DNA of 64,000 bases from assembly GCF_000257395.1 (NCBI RefSeq), contig NZ_AJGC01000001.1, positions 863,640 to 927,639 on the forward strand, in the 5' to 3' direction. The DNA is from Rickettsiella massiliensis 20B. Lineage in GTDB: Bacteria > Pseudomonadota > Gammaproteobacteria > Diplorickettsiales > Diplorickettsiaceae. This document shows positions 9,566-19,550 of the stretch, piece by piece (position 1 is the stretch's first letter; each line of letters begins with the position of its first letter). The notes under the pieces were generated by a model. The model was not told the origin of the DNA. It saw only the letters and a list, made by a program, of their open reading frames with translations, and ran no database searches. A program made the position numbers and the translations under genes.

Positions 9566-10709
9566 AATTTCCCCTAGGCGTGAAACCATGCAAATTTATG
9601 ACCGCTATTTACTTTTTTCGATGGTCAGTTTATTCAGTTTTGGTTTATTAATGGTTGCTTCCACCTCAATTATGATTTCCGAGCGACATTATGGTCAGCC
9701 TTTCCACTTTTTTTTTCATCAATTATTTTATTTGATACTCGGTATCGTGACGGCGGCTCTTTTTTTTCAAATTAAAATTGAATATTGGAAAAAAGCAAGC
9801 TTGTCTTTGCTTGTGCTAAGCATCGTTCTACTCATTCTGGTTTTAATTCCAGGGTTAGGACGACATGTAAACGGGAGTATACGCTGGTTAGGCTTTGGTC
9901 CGATTGGCCTACAAGTCTCTGAATTTGTTAAATTAGCGATGATTATTTATTTAGCCGGTTATCTTGTCCGTCAAGAAGAAGAAGTGCGCACGCAAATCCG
10001 TGGTTTTTTAAAGCCACTGGCTTTATTGGGTATTATTAGTTTTTTACTTTTACTCGAACCTGACTTTGGTGCTACCGCGGTCATTCTGGTCACCAGTTTA
10101 GGGATGTTATTTTTAGCTGGTGTTCGAATTTGGCAGTTTGCGCTTTTATTTTGTGGTGTCAGCGGCGCACTGGCTGTTTTAGCGATCAGCTCACCTTATC
10201 GTTTGGCGCGTCTGACCACATTTATGAACCCTTGGGCAAATCAATTTGACTCCGGTTATCAACTGACACAATCTTTAATTGCTTTTGGTCGAGGAGGTTG
10301 GTTTGGCGTTGGACTCGGTGAGAGTATCCAGAAGTTATTCTACTTACCGGAATCCCATACCGATTTCTTATTTGCCATCTTAGCTGAGGAATTAGGCTTA
10401 GTCGGCGGTTTATTAATGATATTTTTATTTTCGGTTTTAGTCTGGCGCGCCTTATGGATTGGTTATCAATGTTTTAAAATACAGCGTTTCTTTTCTGCTT
10501 ACTTAGCCTACGGCATTGGTATCAATATCGCGTTGCAAGTCATGATTAATCTAGGTGTAAATATGGGGGTTTTACCGACAAAAGGACTCACCCTACCATT
10601 AATGAGCTATGGCGGAAGCAGTTTGCTAGTAACGTGTATGATGCTTTCTATATTACTACGGATTGATTATGAGCGTCGTTTAGAAAAAAGAGGAATCCGT
10701 AATCCTTAA
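9555..10709 (+). CDS. ftsW: Septal peptidoglycan polymerase FtsW
   Basis: SEDS-family membrane glycosyltransferase of the divisome, working with FtsI. About ten membrane segments are visible. Family signatures are GSIRWLGFGPIGLQVSEFVK, LLLEPDFGATAVI (catalytic Asp region), GYQLTQSLIAFGRGGWFGVGLG, LPESHTDFLFAILAEELG and LPLMSYGGSSLL. It starts inside the end of murD after a GAGGAA site; a second ATG at 9588 (MQIYDRY) is possible. At 384 residues it is full length. No murG follows; the next gene is on the other strand. Confidence 0.96.
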   Translation: MPTKISPRRETMQIYDRYLLFSMVSLFSFGLLMVASTSIMISERHYGQPFHFFFHQLFYLILGIVTAALFFQIKIEYWKKASLSLLVLSIVLLILVLIPGLGRHVNGSIRWLGFGPIGLQVSEFVKLAMIIYLAGYLVRQEEEVRTQIRGFLKPLALLGIISFLLLLEPDFGATAVILVTSLGMLFLAGVRIWQFALLFCGVSGALAVLAISSPYRLARLTTFMNPWANQFDSGYQLTQSLIAFGRGGWFGVGLGESIQKLFYLPESHTDFLFAILAEELGLVGGLLMIFLFSVLVWRALWIGYQCFKIQRFFSAYLAYGIGINIALQVMINLGVNMGVLPTKGLTLPLMSYGGSSLLVTCMMLSILLRIDYERRLEKRGIRNP

Positions 10710-10725
10710 CTAACAAACTCCTTTC

Positions 10726-11220
10726 CTAAAAAAGAAATCCATTTTTCTGAAACAGAGGATAAGGCCACGATTTAGATTGTGTTTTACGACACTCCCAATT
10801 ACGTAAATAGTCTTGCGCAACTTTCTCATTCGAAATAAAAAGAATATTTTCAGCATTATGTTTTTGCGCTGAATCAGTAAAATTAAATGATCCAGTAATC
10901 ACTTCTCGTTGATCAATAATCATAATTTTATTGTGTGCAATAGTCGGTTTGGTATCAATCCATACTGGGACACCTGATTGATGAAGAAAAGAGAGCATAC
11001 TGTATTTCGATTTAACTTGGCTTTTATCTAAAATAACTTGCACGGATACACCTCGATTTTGTGCAGCAACCAATGCATCGGCGATGGGCTGGCTTGTAAA
11101 CTGGTAAGCCTCAACTAAAATAGAAGATTGCGCTTGCATCAATTGTGCAGTTAACTTATCGACACAGTTTTGTCCTGGAGTAAAACAGGTCTCGACAGCG
11201 AGAGGAGTATTCAGTACTGG
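10726..11220 (-). pseudogene. Phospholipase-D-like endonuclease, lacking its N-terminus
   Basis: One-HKD-motif PLD family nuclease, paralogous to the intact gene at 16775-17392. The catalytic motif is present (IAHNKIMIIDQREVITGSFN), and the upstream frame shows CFTPGQNC as in the paralogue. The frame opens at a TAA at 11221 and has no ATG before the conserved region; the signal peptide found in the paralogue is missing. A short in-frame CTG or the internal TTG/ATG at 11142 could start a truncated protein, but export would be lost. Probably a decayed duplicate. Confidence 0.7.
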
Positions 11221-11267
11221 TTAGATCATTTTCTGTGTTATCCATACGATCCTTTCCTTTTTATGAT

Positions 11268-11295
11268 GCCGAACCACATTAAATTGTGGTTCGGC
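11268..11295. repeat. 11-bp inverted repeat in divergent intergenic region
   Basis: GCCGAACCACA (11268-11278) and its complement (11285-11295) with a 6-nt loop. It lies between divergent genes, so it is unlikely to be a terminator for either; it may be an operator or a leftover. Confidence 0.4.
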
Positions 11296-11301
11296 AGGAT
11301 A

Positions 11302-11346
11302 ATTGAATTAAACTATTTTTTATTTAGAAAAATAGTTTAATTCAAT
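11302..11346. repeat. 19-bp perfect inverted repeat
   Basis: The arm at 11302-11320 is exactly complementary to 11328-11346, with a 7-nt loop (TATTTAG). The T-run in the left arm and the A-run in the right arm sit next to the loop. It lies just after the previous hairpin and before the gene at 11777. Confidence 0.55.
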
Positions 11347-11776
11347 GGTATAATTAAAACAAATTATATTGTTACATGCCTTTGTTTGTTTCGTAAACAG
11401 GAAAACTTGATCTATTTATTTTCATTATTAATCCTTAGCGTTAAACATTAATTATCTTGTATCTATTAAATAAATTATTATCTTTAATACGTAAACTAAC
11501 TATCAATTGATTAGAAAATAAAATTACAATAATTATATCTAATTGATCTTATCGTGTAAAAATTTTTTGGGAAACGGAGTTTAATGACTCAACTTATGAA
11601 AGAGAAAGTGAAATACATTTATATTATTACGTAGAATAAAGAATAGTCTCGTCGAATAGATTTTTAAACTAAATATTTTGTAAAGACTCAATGAGGTTAT
11701 TAATTGTTTTTAATCAATCCTTAAGAATCTCTGTGTTAATATCTTATACTATTATTAACCATATTATTTATCTATT
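11347..11776. other. AT-rich intergenic stretch
   Basis: No gene-like frame seen in about 430 bp. It must contain the promoter for the gene at 11777; several TATAAT-like boxes occur, but the base composition makes any single call unsafe. Confidence 0.4.
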
Positions 11777-12340
11777 ATGTTTGAGATTAAAAACTTCAGT
11801 CGACTTTTCTTTGTCTTCAAAAATAAAAAACAACCTGTAAATACCTATGAAGATGAAAAAATATTAGCAATCTTCATGGAGTATGAATATAGAAAGAATC
11901 ATGTAAAAATTAATGATCGCTATATAAAAGCGAGTGAAATAACTGATCATCTTAAAAAACAAGGATATCAGGTTGATTATATTTACACTGCCAAATTTAG
12001 CCAAAAAAATACAACGCCTTGGCCAGAAATAGAAAAAAAAGAACCGCTCGTATTATATAAATGGCTTTTAAAACATTTACCTGACGATCCTATCGAAGAA
12101 GATCACACGCTTAACGAGAAGATACAACAAGAAGAAAAAGCCAAAATTGATTGCATCAAACAAACTTTAGATTTTTTGTGGGAAAAATCATTTGCAATTG
12201 AAGATAACTTAATAAGTTGTCGACCTTCAACAAAAATAAGCGATTTTTTCTCTACCCTTAATGAAAAAGGATATAAAAATGAACATATTAGCAATGTTGA
12301 AGCGATCCTACAAAGCAAAACGGTTTTAACGAAAAGCTAA
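11777..12340 (+). CDS. Hypothetical protein, 187 aa
   Basis: I do not recognise it. It begins MFEIKNFSRLFFVFKNKKQP without a clear ribosome site and has no signal peptide. The middle (KASEITDHLKKQGYQVDYIY) and the end (ISDFFSTLNEKGYKNEHIS) look like two related helix-turn-strand units: a short helix, a Lys-Gly-Tyr turn, then a strand. It stands alone between non-coding stretches. Codon use and AT content match the orphan genes at 2-5 kb. Confidence 0.5.
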   Translation: MFEIKNFSRLFFVFKNKKQPVNTYEDEKILAIFMEYEYRKNHVKINDRYIKASEITDHLKKQGYQVDYIYTAKFSQKNTTPWPEIEKKEPLVLYKWLLKHLPDDPIEEDHTLNEKIQQEEKAKIDCIKQTLDFLWEKSFAIEDNLISCRPSTKISDFFSTLNEKGYKNEHISNVEAILQSKTVLTKS

Positions 12341-12611
12341 AAAAAGTATTTTAAAAAATCTTAGTTATTCTTCTGGAACTTATTCACTGATCTCATAGCA
12401 AAGATAGGTTAATGTAATCTAGTTTTTTCAGTATGCACGCTTATAGTGCATAATGCTTCAACATAAATGCCTTATTTATCTAGCAACGCACAGGACTACG
12501 GTGCAATGGCGCGCAGTTTCCATAATCAAACTCTGTTTGACTTGATTGCAACGTATTTGCAGAAGACTGTTTCATTGTAAATAACCCTATCCCTCGGCGA
12601 TACATTTTCAT

Positions 12612-13184
12612 CTATTTTGATTGAATAACTTCCTTTTTCTCATGATCAATTTTTTCTAATAATTCAGTCATCGATTGCTGAAGAGAATTAAGAAGGGTTA
12701 GATAGTCTTTCTTATCTGCATCCGACAAATTCTCGTAAGCGTTTTTACACTCTTCAAGAGCAGTGCAGATCCAACCTAACTGTTTTTCTAAATCTTTATA
12801 TACGCTTTCTATATCATTAACCCCCTATCCAAATCATGCCATTTAGAAAAAGGAAGTAATATTTTTTAGGTCTTTGCTAAGGGGGCATAATGGACAAAAG
12901 AAGATAACAAAGCACTGAAAAGAAAACTCAAACAAACTTCTAGTTCATTACCTTTCGCCTTTTCTCCAAAAATTAGACTGAAATTACTTAGAAAAAACAT
13001 ACTTGTAGACAATAAGAGATAACCTAGATTCACTGGGATTTTCTGCAACCAATTCCCTTTCTCACTCAGTGGTTTTAATAAAGATTGAACCTTGCTATTA
13101 ATTAGCGCCTGCACCAAACCTTAAACCTAAATCGACTGAAAAATAAATACCCCCTACGGCCATTTCACTCAAGTTAAAAATCAT
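12612..13184 (-). pseudogene. Hypothetical membrane protein remnant, three frames
   Basis: Pieces in three frames follow one another. ATG at 13184 (after AAAAGG) reads MIFNLSEMAVGGIYFSVDLG to a stop. The next frame (12866-13117) reads LINSKVQSLLKPLSEKGNW with two hydrophobic stretches. The last (about 12830 to a stop at 12612) reads VNDIESVYKDLEKQLGW and a charged helical tail with no start codon. Together they resemble one gene of about 185 codons broken twice. Not assigned to a family. Confidence 0.45.
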
Positions 13185-13358
13185 TCCTTTTGTTTTCGAC
13201 AAAAAAATATTATTGATAAATAATCGCTAGAAAACAGGATAAATTTTTATATAAAAAATATATTATAAAAATAAAATATAACCTAAAAAATAAATTTTAT
13301 TAACTTAATATCGAAAATGAAAACAAGCGCTATTATTTAAATAGGTAAGGATACTCAG

Positions 13359-13375
13359 CCCTATCTCTGATAGGG
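13359..13375 (-). terminator. Short hairpin downstream of the DMT transporter
   Basis: CCCTATC and GATAGGG enclose TCT at 13359-13375, 66 bp past the stop of the minus-strand transporter gene. There is no T-run, so termination activity is uncertain. Confidence 0.35.
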
Positions 13376-13440
13376 ACATTCCCCACATTGTATTAAATAA
13401 CATTTGCGGGGTAAATCTATTATTTCAAACAAAATAACGT

Positions 13441-14328
13441 TTAAATCGTTTTTTTTGCTAGGAAAATACCTCCTAACGCAACCAGTAAGCCGGTTATTTG
13501 AAGCAACGATAACTTTTCTGCAAAAAAGAACCATCCCGCCATCGCCGCGATCATCGGTTGCACTAACAGGGTGGTCGCAGCAAAAGTCGCTGGCAAATAA
13601 GGAAACGCGTACGCGATTAAAATATGTGAAAAAAACGCCAAGCCCAATAAAACGAACCAACCCGTCAGCGACACAGGGAACCAAACTTCTCCGGTTCCCC
13701 ACATCAATAATGCAAGGAAAAGCATACTCGAAAAACTTGCGATAGCCATGCTCACCACCGCACTAAATATACGGCGCGCACGATTCATCGCTAATAAATA
13801 AGCCGTGTAATAAAAGGAGGTAAAAAAAGCCAGCGCATCGCCACGCCATGTGGATTGACCCAATTGCAAATTGGGATGAACTAAAATTGCCACCCCTAAG
13901 ATCGCTAAAACCAGCCCCCAAACTAATTGGGCCTGAGGACGCTGGCCTAAAACAAGCCATCCCCACAACGCTAAAATAACCGGAGAAAAATTGGCTAACA
14001 ATGTCGCATTGGCCACTGTTGTATAATGAATTGAGAAGTGCCACGTTGCAAGATCTGCGCCAAACAATACTCCAGCGAACAAAATCCAAGCATAATCACG
14101 CCAAGAAATCGGTTGGCTTGTATCGGGCTGTGTCGTTCCTTGATCGATAGAAAATAACGTTAACAAAGGAAATGCCAGCGCTACGCGCCAAAAACCAGTG
14201 GCAATAGGCCCCACTTCACTTAAACGAACAAAAATGGGTGCAAACCCAATGGCGACGGCACCCAAGATGAGATAAAACAAAGGAAGTCTATATTGACTTT
14301 TCAAGAGAGAAGTCATCTGAGTTTGCAT
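13441..14328 (-). CDS. EamA/DMT-family transporter
   Basis: Inner-membrane drug/metabolite transporter with ten predicted helices in two EamA repeats (LGAVAIGFAPIFVRLSEVGP... and GDALAFFTSFYYTAYLLAMNRARR...). The substrate cannot be read from the sequence; such proteins export amino acids or metabolites or take up nucleotide-like compounds in intracellular bacteria. ATG at 14328 follows an AAGGA site. At 295 residues it is full length and uninterrupted. It is divergent from the decayed efflux operon. Confidence 0.88.
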   Translation of the reverse strand: MQTQMTSLLKSQYRLPLFYLILGAVAIGFAPIFVRLSEVGPIATGFWRVALAFPLLTLFSIDQGTTQPDTSQPISWRDYAWILFAGVLFGADLATWHFSIHYTTVANATLLANFSPVILALWGWLVLGQRPQAQLVWGLVLAILGVAILVHPNLQLGQSTWRGDALAFFTSFYYTAYLLAMNRARRIFSAVVSMAIASFSSMLFLALLMWGTGEVWFPVSLTGWFVLLGLAFFSHILIAYAFPYLPATFAATTLLVQPMIAAMAGWFFFAEKLSLLQITGLLVALGGIFLAKKTI

Positions 14329-14689
14329 GGATGAATCCTTGTATGGATAATTTTAAAATAATGGTTAAATAGAAATCAAAATATCCTTTAATCTATCAAC
14401 ATTAAGCTGTTTTTTATACCCTAAGCCTCGCCGACACAAGAATTTTTGCGTAAGCATCCGGCCACACCGTTTATAGAGGCTTGCCTTCTCTTTCGTGATA
14501 AAAAATACTGGCTCATTTTTCGTTATTATTTTGCACTTAAGTAAGACAGTCTGTCTATTTTTAAAGCACCCCTCAGAAAATTTTCTTTCTAAAAGGCTCA
14601 AGTCGCTTAAGAAGAAAAAAGTTTGGACAAGTATAGCGATCCATTTCGTTTGGAAAGCTAACGGCCTAAAGTTCTGCAAAATATAAACT
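14329..14689. other. Intergenic stretch with no convincing gene
   Basis: Both strands are open for 60-130 codons but neither reading looks like protein, with an odd composition and no family resemblance. It probably holds the divergent promoters of the DMT gene and the dead efflux operon, possibly with traces of a lost regulator. Confidence 0.4.
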
Positions 14690-16094
14690 ATGCTAGATAT
14701 AATTACTATGAATGCTCCGCATGAAGCCGGCTTACTCTTGTTTTGTTTTTGTCTCAGTAGTTGCAAGGTCGGGCCTAATTTTCATCCACCGATTCCTCCA
14801 TCGAGTAAACACTATTTACCGACACCGATTGCCCAGCGAACGATACAAACATCTGGTCATGCCGGCGCTGCGCAATGTTTTTTACCCGACTATGGCTTAC
14901 CCACCTCCTGGTGGCGATCGTTTCGTTCACCAAAATTAAATCGTCTGGTGTGTCGCGGATTAGCACATAGCCCTACGCTGCAAAAGCGGGATTACGACAA
15001 GCCAATCAACAATGGAAAGCGAGTGTGGGTAATTTATTTCCAACACTCACCGCTCAATTTTCAGCAGAAAGAGACTCTAGTTCCAGTTTTTTAGGTTTTA
15101 ATATTTCCTCTGCCGGCAGGAATAATTCAACAATGATATTTAATGAGTTTAATACTTCTGTCGATATCAATTATGTATTTGACGTGTTTGGTGGTGTGCA
15201 CCGCGAAATAGAAAACTTACGCGCACAAGTTGATGATCAGTATTTCCAATGGAAAGCCGTGCAGCTTAACCTGATCAGTAAAGAGCAAGAACAACAATGG
15301 TCGATCATGAAAAAACAATTTATCTTGGGAGGCGTTTCGGGTGCTGATCTTTTTGCGCAAGAGAATCAAGTTGCACAAACTCGTGCGACACTCTCTCCCT
15401 TAGAAAAACAAAAAGCACTTCTTCAACATACTTGTCAATTCTATCCGATGATTTTCCAAGTACTCCCTCTATCCCATTTATTGCTCTCAATGAATTCACC
15501 TTACCTAAAAAATTACCTTTACGTCTTCCCTCTCAATTAGTTCGCCATCGTCCAGATGTGCTTACCGCCGAAGCTTTATGGAAAGCCGCTAATGTGCAAG
15601 TACGCGTAGCGACTGCTCAGCTTTACCCACAATTTACGTTAACCGGAATGAACGGCCATTCTAGTCCAGTTATCAATCAATTTCTGAGCTCACAATACGC
15701 TTTATGGAATTTAGGTGGTTCGCTATTACTAACCGATTTTTAAAGGGGGAAACTTAGGAGCACAATGACGTGCTGCAATCGCCACTTATCATCAAACGGC
15801 AGCCGAATACCGTATCGTTGTGCTGCAAGTATTTAAAAATGTCGCCGACAGTTTACGCGCACTTGAAATTGATGCACGCACGCTGCATGCACAAAAACAA
15901 GCAAATATGCAGCACGTCAATATTTACTGATTGCACGACAACAATTCCAATTAGGTGACATCAATTATTTAACCCTGTTAGACGCACAACGCCAATATTA
16001 ACAAGCACGAATTCAGTTAGTCCAAGCCCAAACACAACGCTATGCCGACACTACCACTTTATTTCAAGCGTTAGAAGGAAGATGCATTGGTTAA
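14690..16094 (+). pseudogene. NodT/TolC-family outer-membrane efflux lipoprotein, decayed
   Basis: Outer-membrane channel of a tripartite RND pump. Fragments in order are a lipoprotein-like start CLSSCKVGPNFHPPIPPSS, TSWWRSFRSPKLNRLV, then in another frame GNLFPTLTAQFSAERDSSS and FNTSVDINYVFDVFGGVHRE. Later come LPSQLVRHRPDVLTAEALW, RVATAQLYPQFTLTG and a tail around LGDINYLTLLDAQRQY broken by stops. At least four frameshifts or nonsense codons and an internal deletion are seen, so the decay is real and not one sequencing error. Confidence 0.85.
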
Positions 16095-16789
16095 AAATTT
16101 TAAGGGTCACACTTTCTGGCATACCGCTTCCTGGAATCAGTTTAGGCGATGCACTCGATAGTCTTAAAAAACAGGGTAAAAAAACTTTCCCGCCCGATTA
16201 TTTCGCAGATTACGCGCGCCAATCACGACAATATCAACAAGAGCGCAGCGTATTAATCTTAACCTTTTTTATCGCACTGATCATTATTTTTCTCTGTTTA
16301 GCGGCCCAATTCGAAAGCTTTCGTGACCCGCTGATTATTTTGATCGGTGTTCCGATGTCGATTTGCGGGGCTTTAGTATTCATTAGTTTAGGGATAGATG
16401 GGCGAGCTTAAATATTTTTACAGAAGTCAGTTTAGTTACATTGATTGGACTGATCAGCAAACATGATATTTTGATCGTTCAATTCGCCAATGATTTACAA
16501 AAAACGGGTCACAGCAAACAAGAAGCGATTCAACTAGCAGCTGGTATACGATTACGCCCTATTTTAATGACGACTGCCTGCCGCAACTGTTTTTGGCGTC
16601 ATTCCACTTATTACTGCAACAGATGCCGGTGCCATGAGCCGTTTTAACATTGGTTTAGTCATCGCCACGGGTATTTCGATCGGTACTTTACACTTTGTTT
16701 GTGGTGCCAGCGATCTATTTACTGCTGGCTGGCGACCATTCTTCTTCACCGCCCGTGAAAACAGCAATTTAAAATTAAAATTTCGCTAA
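16082..16789 (+). pseudogene. RND-family inner-membrane efflux transporter, C-terminal remnant
   Basis: Only the last ~230 residues of a ~1000-residue AcrB/MexF-like pump remain: SLGDALDSLKKQGKKTFPPD, SRQYQQERSVLILTFFIALI, LAAQFESFRDPLIILIGVPM, then after a stop VSLVTLIGLISKHDILIVQF and IRLRPILMTTA. The end of the frame overlaps the stop of the nuclease gene on the other strand by 15 bp. The membrane-fusion subunit and the first three quarters of the pump have been deleted, so the whole tripartite system is gone. Confidence 0.85.
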
Positions 16790-17392
16790 GATTGTTTTTT
16801 TAATATCACTAAAACTATATTGGCTGGCTGATTTATGATGTGAAGAGGATGCTTTATTTTTTAGCATCGCATCATTGGCTGGCTCAGAAACCGCACGACG
16901 ATGACGCCAATTTTCGAGGTACTGTTTTGCTAATTCTGCATCATTAATTACTAATAAATTCTCTGCATTACGATATTGAGCCGCTTTTGTGAAGTTAAAC
17001 GATCCCGTAATAATTTTTTTTTCATCAATTATCATGACTTTGTTATGCGCAATCGCAGGCTTATAATCAATCCATACCGGTATTTTTTGATTTAAGAGAA
17101 AACGTGCCGCACTGTATTTTTCACTTTTCTGACTTTTATCGAGAAGCACTTTGATGTCCACGCCGCGTTTTTTTGCCGCAATTAAATGTTTGGCTATCGG
17201 CTCAGAAGTAAAGCTATACGCTTGAACTAAAATTGAGTGTTTAGCATGATCTAAGGCTTGAGTAATTTGCGCCGTACAATCTTGTCCTGGAGTAAAACAA
17301 ACCTGAATATCTGCCTTACTCACAGAACGCGCCGCCGCATACGCGGGCGATAATTGAGAAAAAATAATTAAAAAAAGATAAATTAAACGCAT
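16775..17392 (-). CDS. Exported phospholipase-D-like endonuclease (Nuc family)
   Basis: Predicted exported single-HKD nuclease; two chains would pair to make one active site. It has a signal peptide (MRLIYLFLIIFSQLSPAYAA), then CFTPGQDCTAQI with two cysteines likely forming a disulfide. Next is SILVQAYSFTSEPIAKHLIA and the HKD motif IAHNKVMIIDEKKIITGSFN at ~128-147. At 205 residues it resembles Nuc of Salmonella plasmids. The ATG follows a GAGGAA site. It is the intact paralogue of the truncated gene at 10726. Role: DNA degradation or uptake in the periplasm or outside; not certain. Confidence 0.85.
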   Translation of the reverse strand: MRLIYLFLIIFSQLSPAYAAARSVSKADIQVCFTPGQDCTAQITQALDHAKHSILVQAYSFTSEPIAKHLIAAKKRGVDIKVLLDKSQKSEKYSAARFLLNQKIPVWIDYKPAIAHNKVMIIDEKKIITGSFNFTKAAQYRNAENLLVINDAELAKQYLENWRHRRAVSEPANDAMLKNKASSSHHKSASQYSFSDIKKTILAKF

Positions 17393-17432
17393 AAAAAATT
17401 CCTCTTATTATTTTTGATCAGTCTATCAAATA

Positions 17433-17711
17433 CTAAAAAATTAGTTTAAATAAGGCTATCCCCGAAGTCAGAGTAAACACCGCATTCAAACAACCCCAAA
17501 TCCATCCAAGCATGACCCCTTTTCTTACCGCTGCAAATGAAAAAAGCGTCAGGAAAAGTCCACCTAGAAAGTAAATAGCGGGGTACGTAATGGCATATCC
17601 GATTGCTAAAAAAATTAAGCCTAAACAACCTATTTTATTCCAAATATCGTCCAACAAGCCTTTTTTAAATAAAAACAAGATAACAAAAACACTTAGACTA
17701 ATCGGGACCAT
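17433..17711 (-). CDS. Small membrane protein, 92 aa
   Basis: Four hydrophobic segments in 92 residues (MVPISLSVFVILFLF..., CLGLIFLAIGYAI, YFLGGLFLTLFSFA, WGCLNAVFTLTSGIALF). Its start overlaps the end of the 83-aa membrane gene by 19 bp, so translation is probably coupled and the two may form one complex. Family not recognised. Confidence 0.6.
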   Translation of the reverse strand: MVPISLSVFVILFLFKKGLLDDIWNKIGCLGLIFLAIGYAITYPAIYFLGGLFLTLFSFAAVRKGVMLGWIWGCLNAVFTLTSGIALFKLIF

Positions 17712-17944
17712 GCAAACGCGATGAGCGCGCCCGAACTAATCACTATTTGCAATAAACTAAAAAATAACTGGCGTTCTAAAATAGAAGATAATAATAAAAA
17801 TAATCCTCCAACCAGATAACATATCTTTTGAGGATAAACCGAGGTCGTTAAAGTTCCTGCAATAATAATCAGCATTCCCACAACGCCCAAGCCAATGTTA
17901 GCGTAGTGGTTTCCCCATGATTTAGGTAAAGTTAATTCACTCAT
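17693..17944 (-). CDS. Small membrane protein, 83 aa
   Basis: Starts at ATG 17944 after a strong GGGGGA site, 18 bp downstream of gmk in the same direction. Three hydrophobic segments (IGLGVVGMLIIIAGTL, ICYLVGGLFLLLSSIL, FSLLQIVISSGALIAFAW). Likely in the yicC-gmk transcript and coupled to the following 92-aa gene. Family not recognised. Confidence 0.6.
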   Translation of the reverse strand: MSELTLPKSWGNHYANIGLGVVGMLIIIAGTLTTSVYPQKICYLVGGLFLLLSSILERQLFFSLLQIVISSGALIAFAWSRLV

Positions 17945-17962
17945 TTAGCGATCCCCCCTGTC

Positions 17963-18589
17963 TTAAAAAGGTTTATTTAGCAATGTGTTTAAGAGTAGCG
18001 CATGTTCGCGTTTTTGCACGTCACTGCGAAGACGACGTACTCTTAAAATTGCATTGAGGTCCGCTAAGGCACTTGCAAAATTATCATTTAACACCAAATA
18101 ATCGTATTCATCATAATGAATTAACTCCGCACGCGCCTCTGCCATGCGTCGTTCAATGACCCGTTCATCATCCTGAGCTCTTAGACGAAGTCGCTTTTCC
18201 AATGTTTCCCAAGAAGGTGGAAGAATAAAAATACTCACCGCTTGTGGGATCTTTTTTCGAATTTGCTGTGCGCCTTGCCAATCAATTTCTAAAATAATAT
18301 CTATGCCCGCTTGTAGTTTTTCTAAAACCCAAGCAAGAGACGTACCATAATGATGATTAAAAACCAGCGCATGCTCTAAAAAGACATGCTGCGCGACGAG
18401 TTGATCAAAAGAAGTTGGGTCAACAAAATAGTAATCCACCCCATTTTTTTCTCCAGGTCGAGGCGGCCGAGTGGTATAAGAGATAGAAATCTCCAAATTA
18501 GAAACCGATTCTAGCAACGCATTGACTAGACTGGTTTTTCCACCGCCCGAAGGGGCTGAGATGATATAGAGTGTGCCAGGAATGTTCAT
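17963..18589 (-). CDS. gmk: Guanylate kinase
   Basis: Converts GMP to GDP. At 208 residues it is full length, with the P-loop ISAPSGGGKTSL at ~10-20. The GMP-binding region follows (SISYTTRPPRPGEKNGVDYY), then HALVFNHHYGTSL, the Walker-B-like IILEIDWQGAQQIR and the lid RLRLRAQDDERVIERRMAEA. It starts 3 bp after the yicC stop, the common yicC-gmk arrangement. rpoZ, often next, is absent. Confidence 0.96.
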   Translation of the reverse strand: MNIPGTLYIISAPSGGGKTSLVNALLESVSNLEISISYTTRPPRPGEKNGVDYYFVDPTSFDQLVAQHVFLEHALVFNHHYGTSLAWVLEKLQAGIDIILEIDWQGAQQIRKKIPQAVSIFILPPSWETLEKRLRLRAQDDERVIERRMAEARAELIHYDEYDYLVLNDNFASALADLNAILRVRRLRSDVQKREHALLLNTLLNKPF

Positions 18590-18592
18590 AAG

Positions 18593-19461
18593 CTATTCGA
18601 TATTCTGCACTTGTTCGCGTATTTCTTCAATAAGGATTTTCATATTGATGGCTAAAAGACTTAATTGAGCATCCGGTAACTTCGAAGTGATGGTATTTGC
18701 CTCGCGATTTAATTCTTGAAGTAAGAAGTCTAACGATTTACCTTGCGGTGTATCCTGCTGCAAACATTTAGAAAACTCACGCAAATGAATCTGTAGACGA
18801 TCCAGCTCTTCGGTAACATCAATTTTTTGGGAAAAAAAAGCATTTCTTGTTCTAAACGCTCAGAATCTAAGCGAATACTTGCTTCATGAAAACGCTTCAC
18901 CCATTTTTCGCGTTGCATTTTACGTAGCAGGGGTAGCTTTTCTTGTGCAACATCGATCAAATTTTGTAGGCGCTGTAAGCGTGGTTCAATCACTTGCGCA
19001 ATGGCTTGACCTTCGCGAGCACGCAATAAACAGAAGTCATATAAAGCTTCAGAAAAAAGCGTCATTAATTCTGGATGAAAAGTAGAATAGGTGATTTCAG
19101 GTAGTTTCAGCACATGAGGCCAGCGAAGCAACTCCGTAGGATCCAAAGGCTGTGACGAGGAAACAATCGTCGCTAACTTCGTATACGCCTCGATTAACGA
19201 AGCGATCAAATTTTGATCGATTTCTAGACTCGCCGCAGCATTAGGCACTACTTTAGTGCGTAGCTTGATCTCTACCTTTCCACGCCGCAAAGATTGCGTT
19301 AATTGTTGACGCAGCGTCGGCTCTAAGTAAGTAAAGACATCGGGTAGAGAAAATCCTAATTCAAGGTAGCGGTGATTCACACTACGAAGCTCCCAAACGG
19401 CATGCCCCCATGGTGCTTGTTTTTCTTTTCTTACAAACGCAGTCATACTACAAGTTGTCAT
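18593..19461 (-). pseudogene. yicC: YicC-family endoribonuclease, frameshift in a T/A run
   Basis: YicC is a hexameric RNase acting on small RNAs. The N-terminal frame (18730-19461) has SMTAFVRKEKQAPWG, LRSVNHRYLEL and LRRGKVEI, and reaches RLDSERLEQEMLFF. At ~18835, in a run of eight T (coding strand), it slips. The correct continuation (IDVTEELDRLQIHLREFS, LDFLLQELNREANTITSK, REQVQNIE) runs in the other frame to 18593. Joined, the protein is ~289 residues, normal length. A single homopolymer indel suggests sequencing error or slippage-rescued expression as much as true loss. Confidence 0.88.
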
Positions 19462-19550
19462 CTTTCACCCAAAAAGTATATTTTATTTGCTTTAACCGTT
19501 TATTCTAATTACTCTTGTCATAAAATCTAGCTTTATCTCCAAGGAAAATA

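Noticed and set aside
14365..14766. 133-codon minus-strand frame before the efflux remnant
   Set aside because: No ribosome site, odd composition, and it overlaps the lipoprotein start of the efflux remnant on the other strand.
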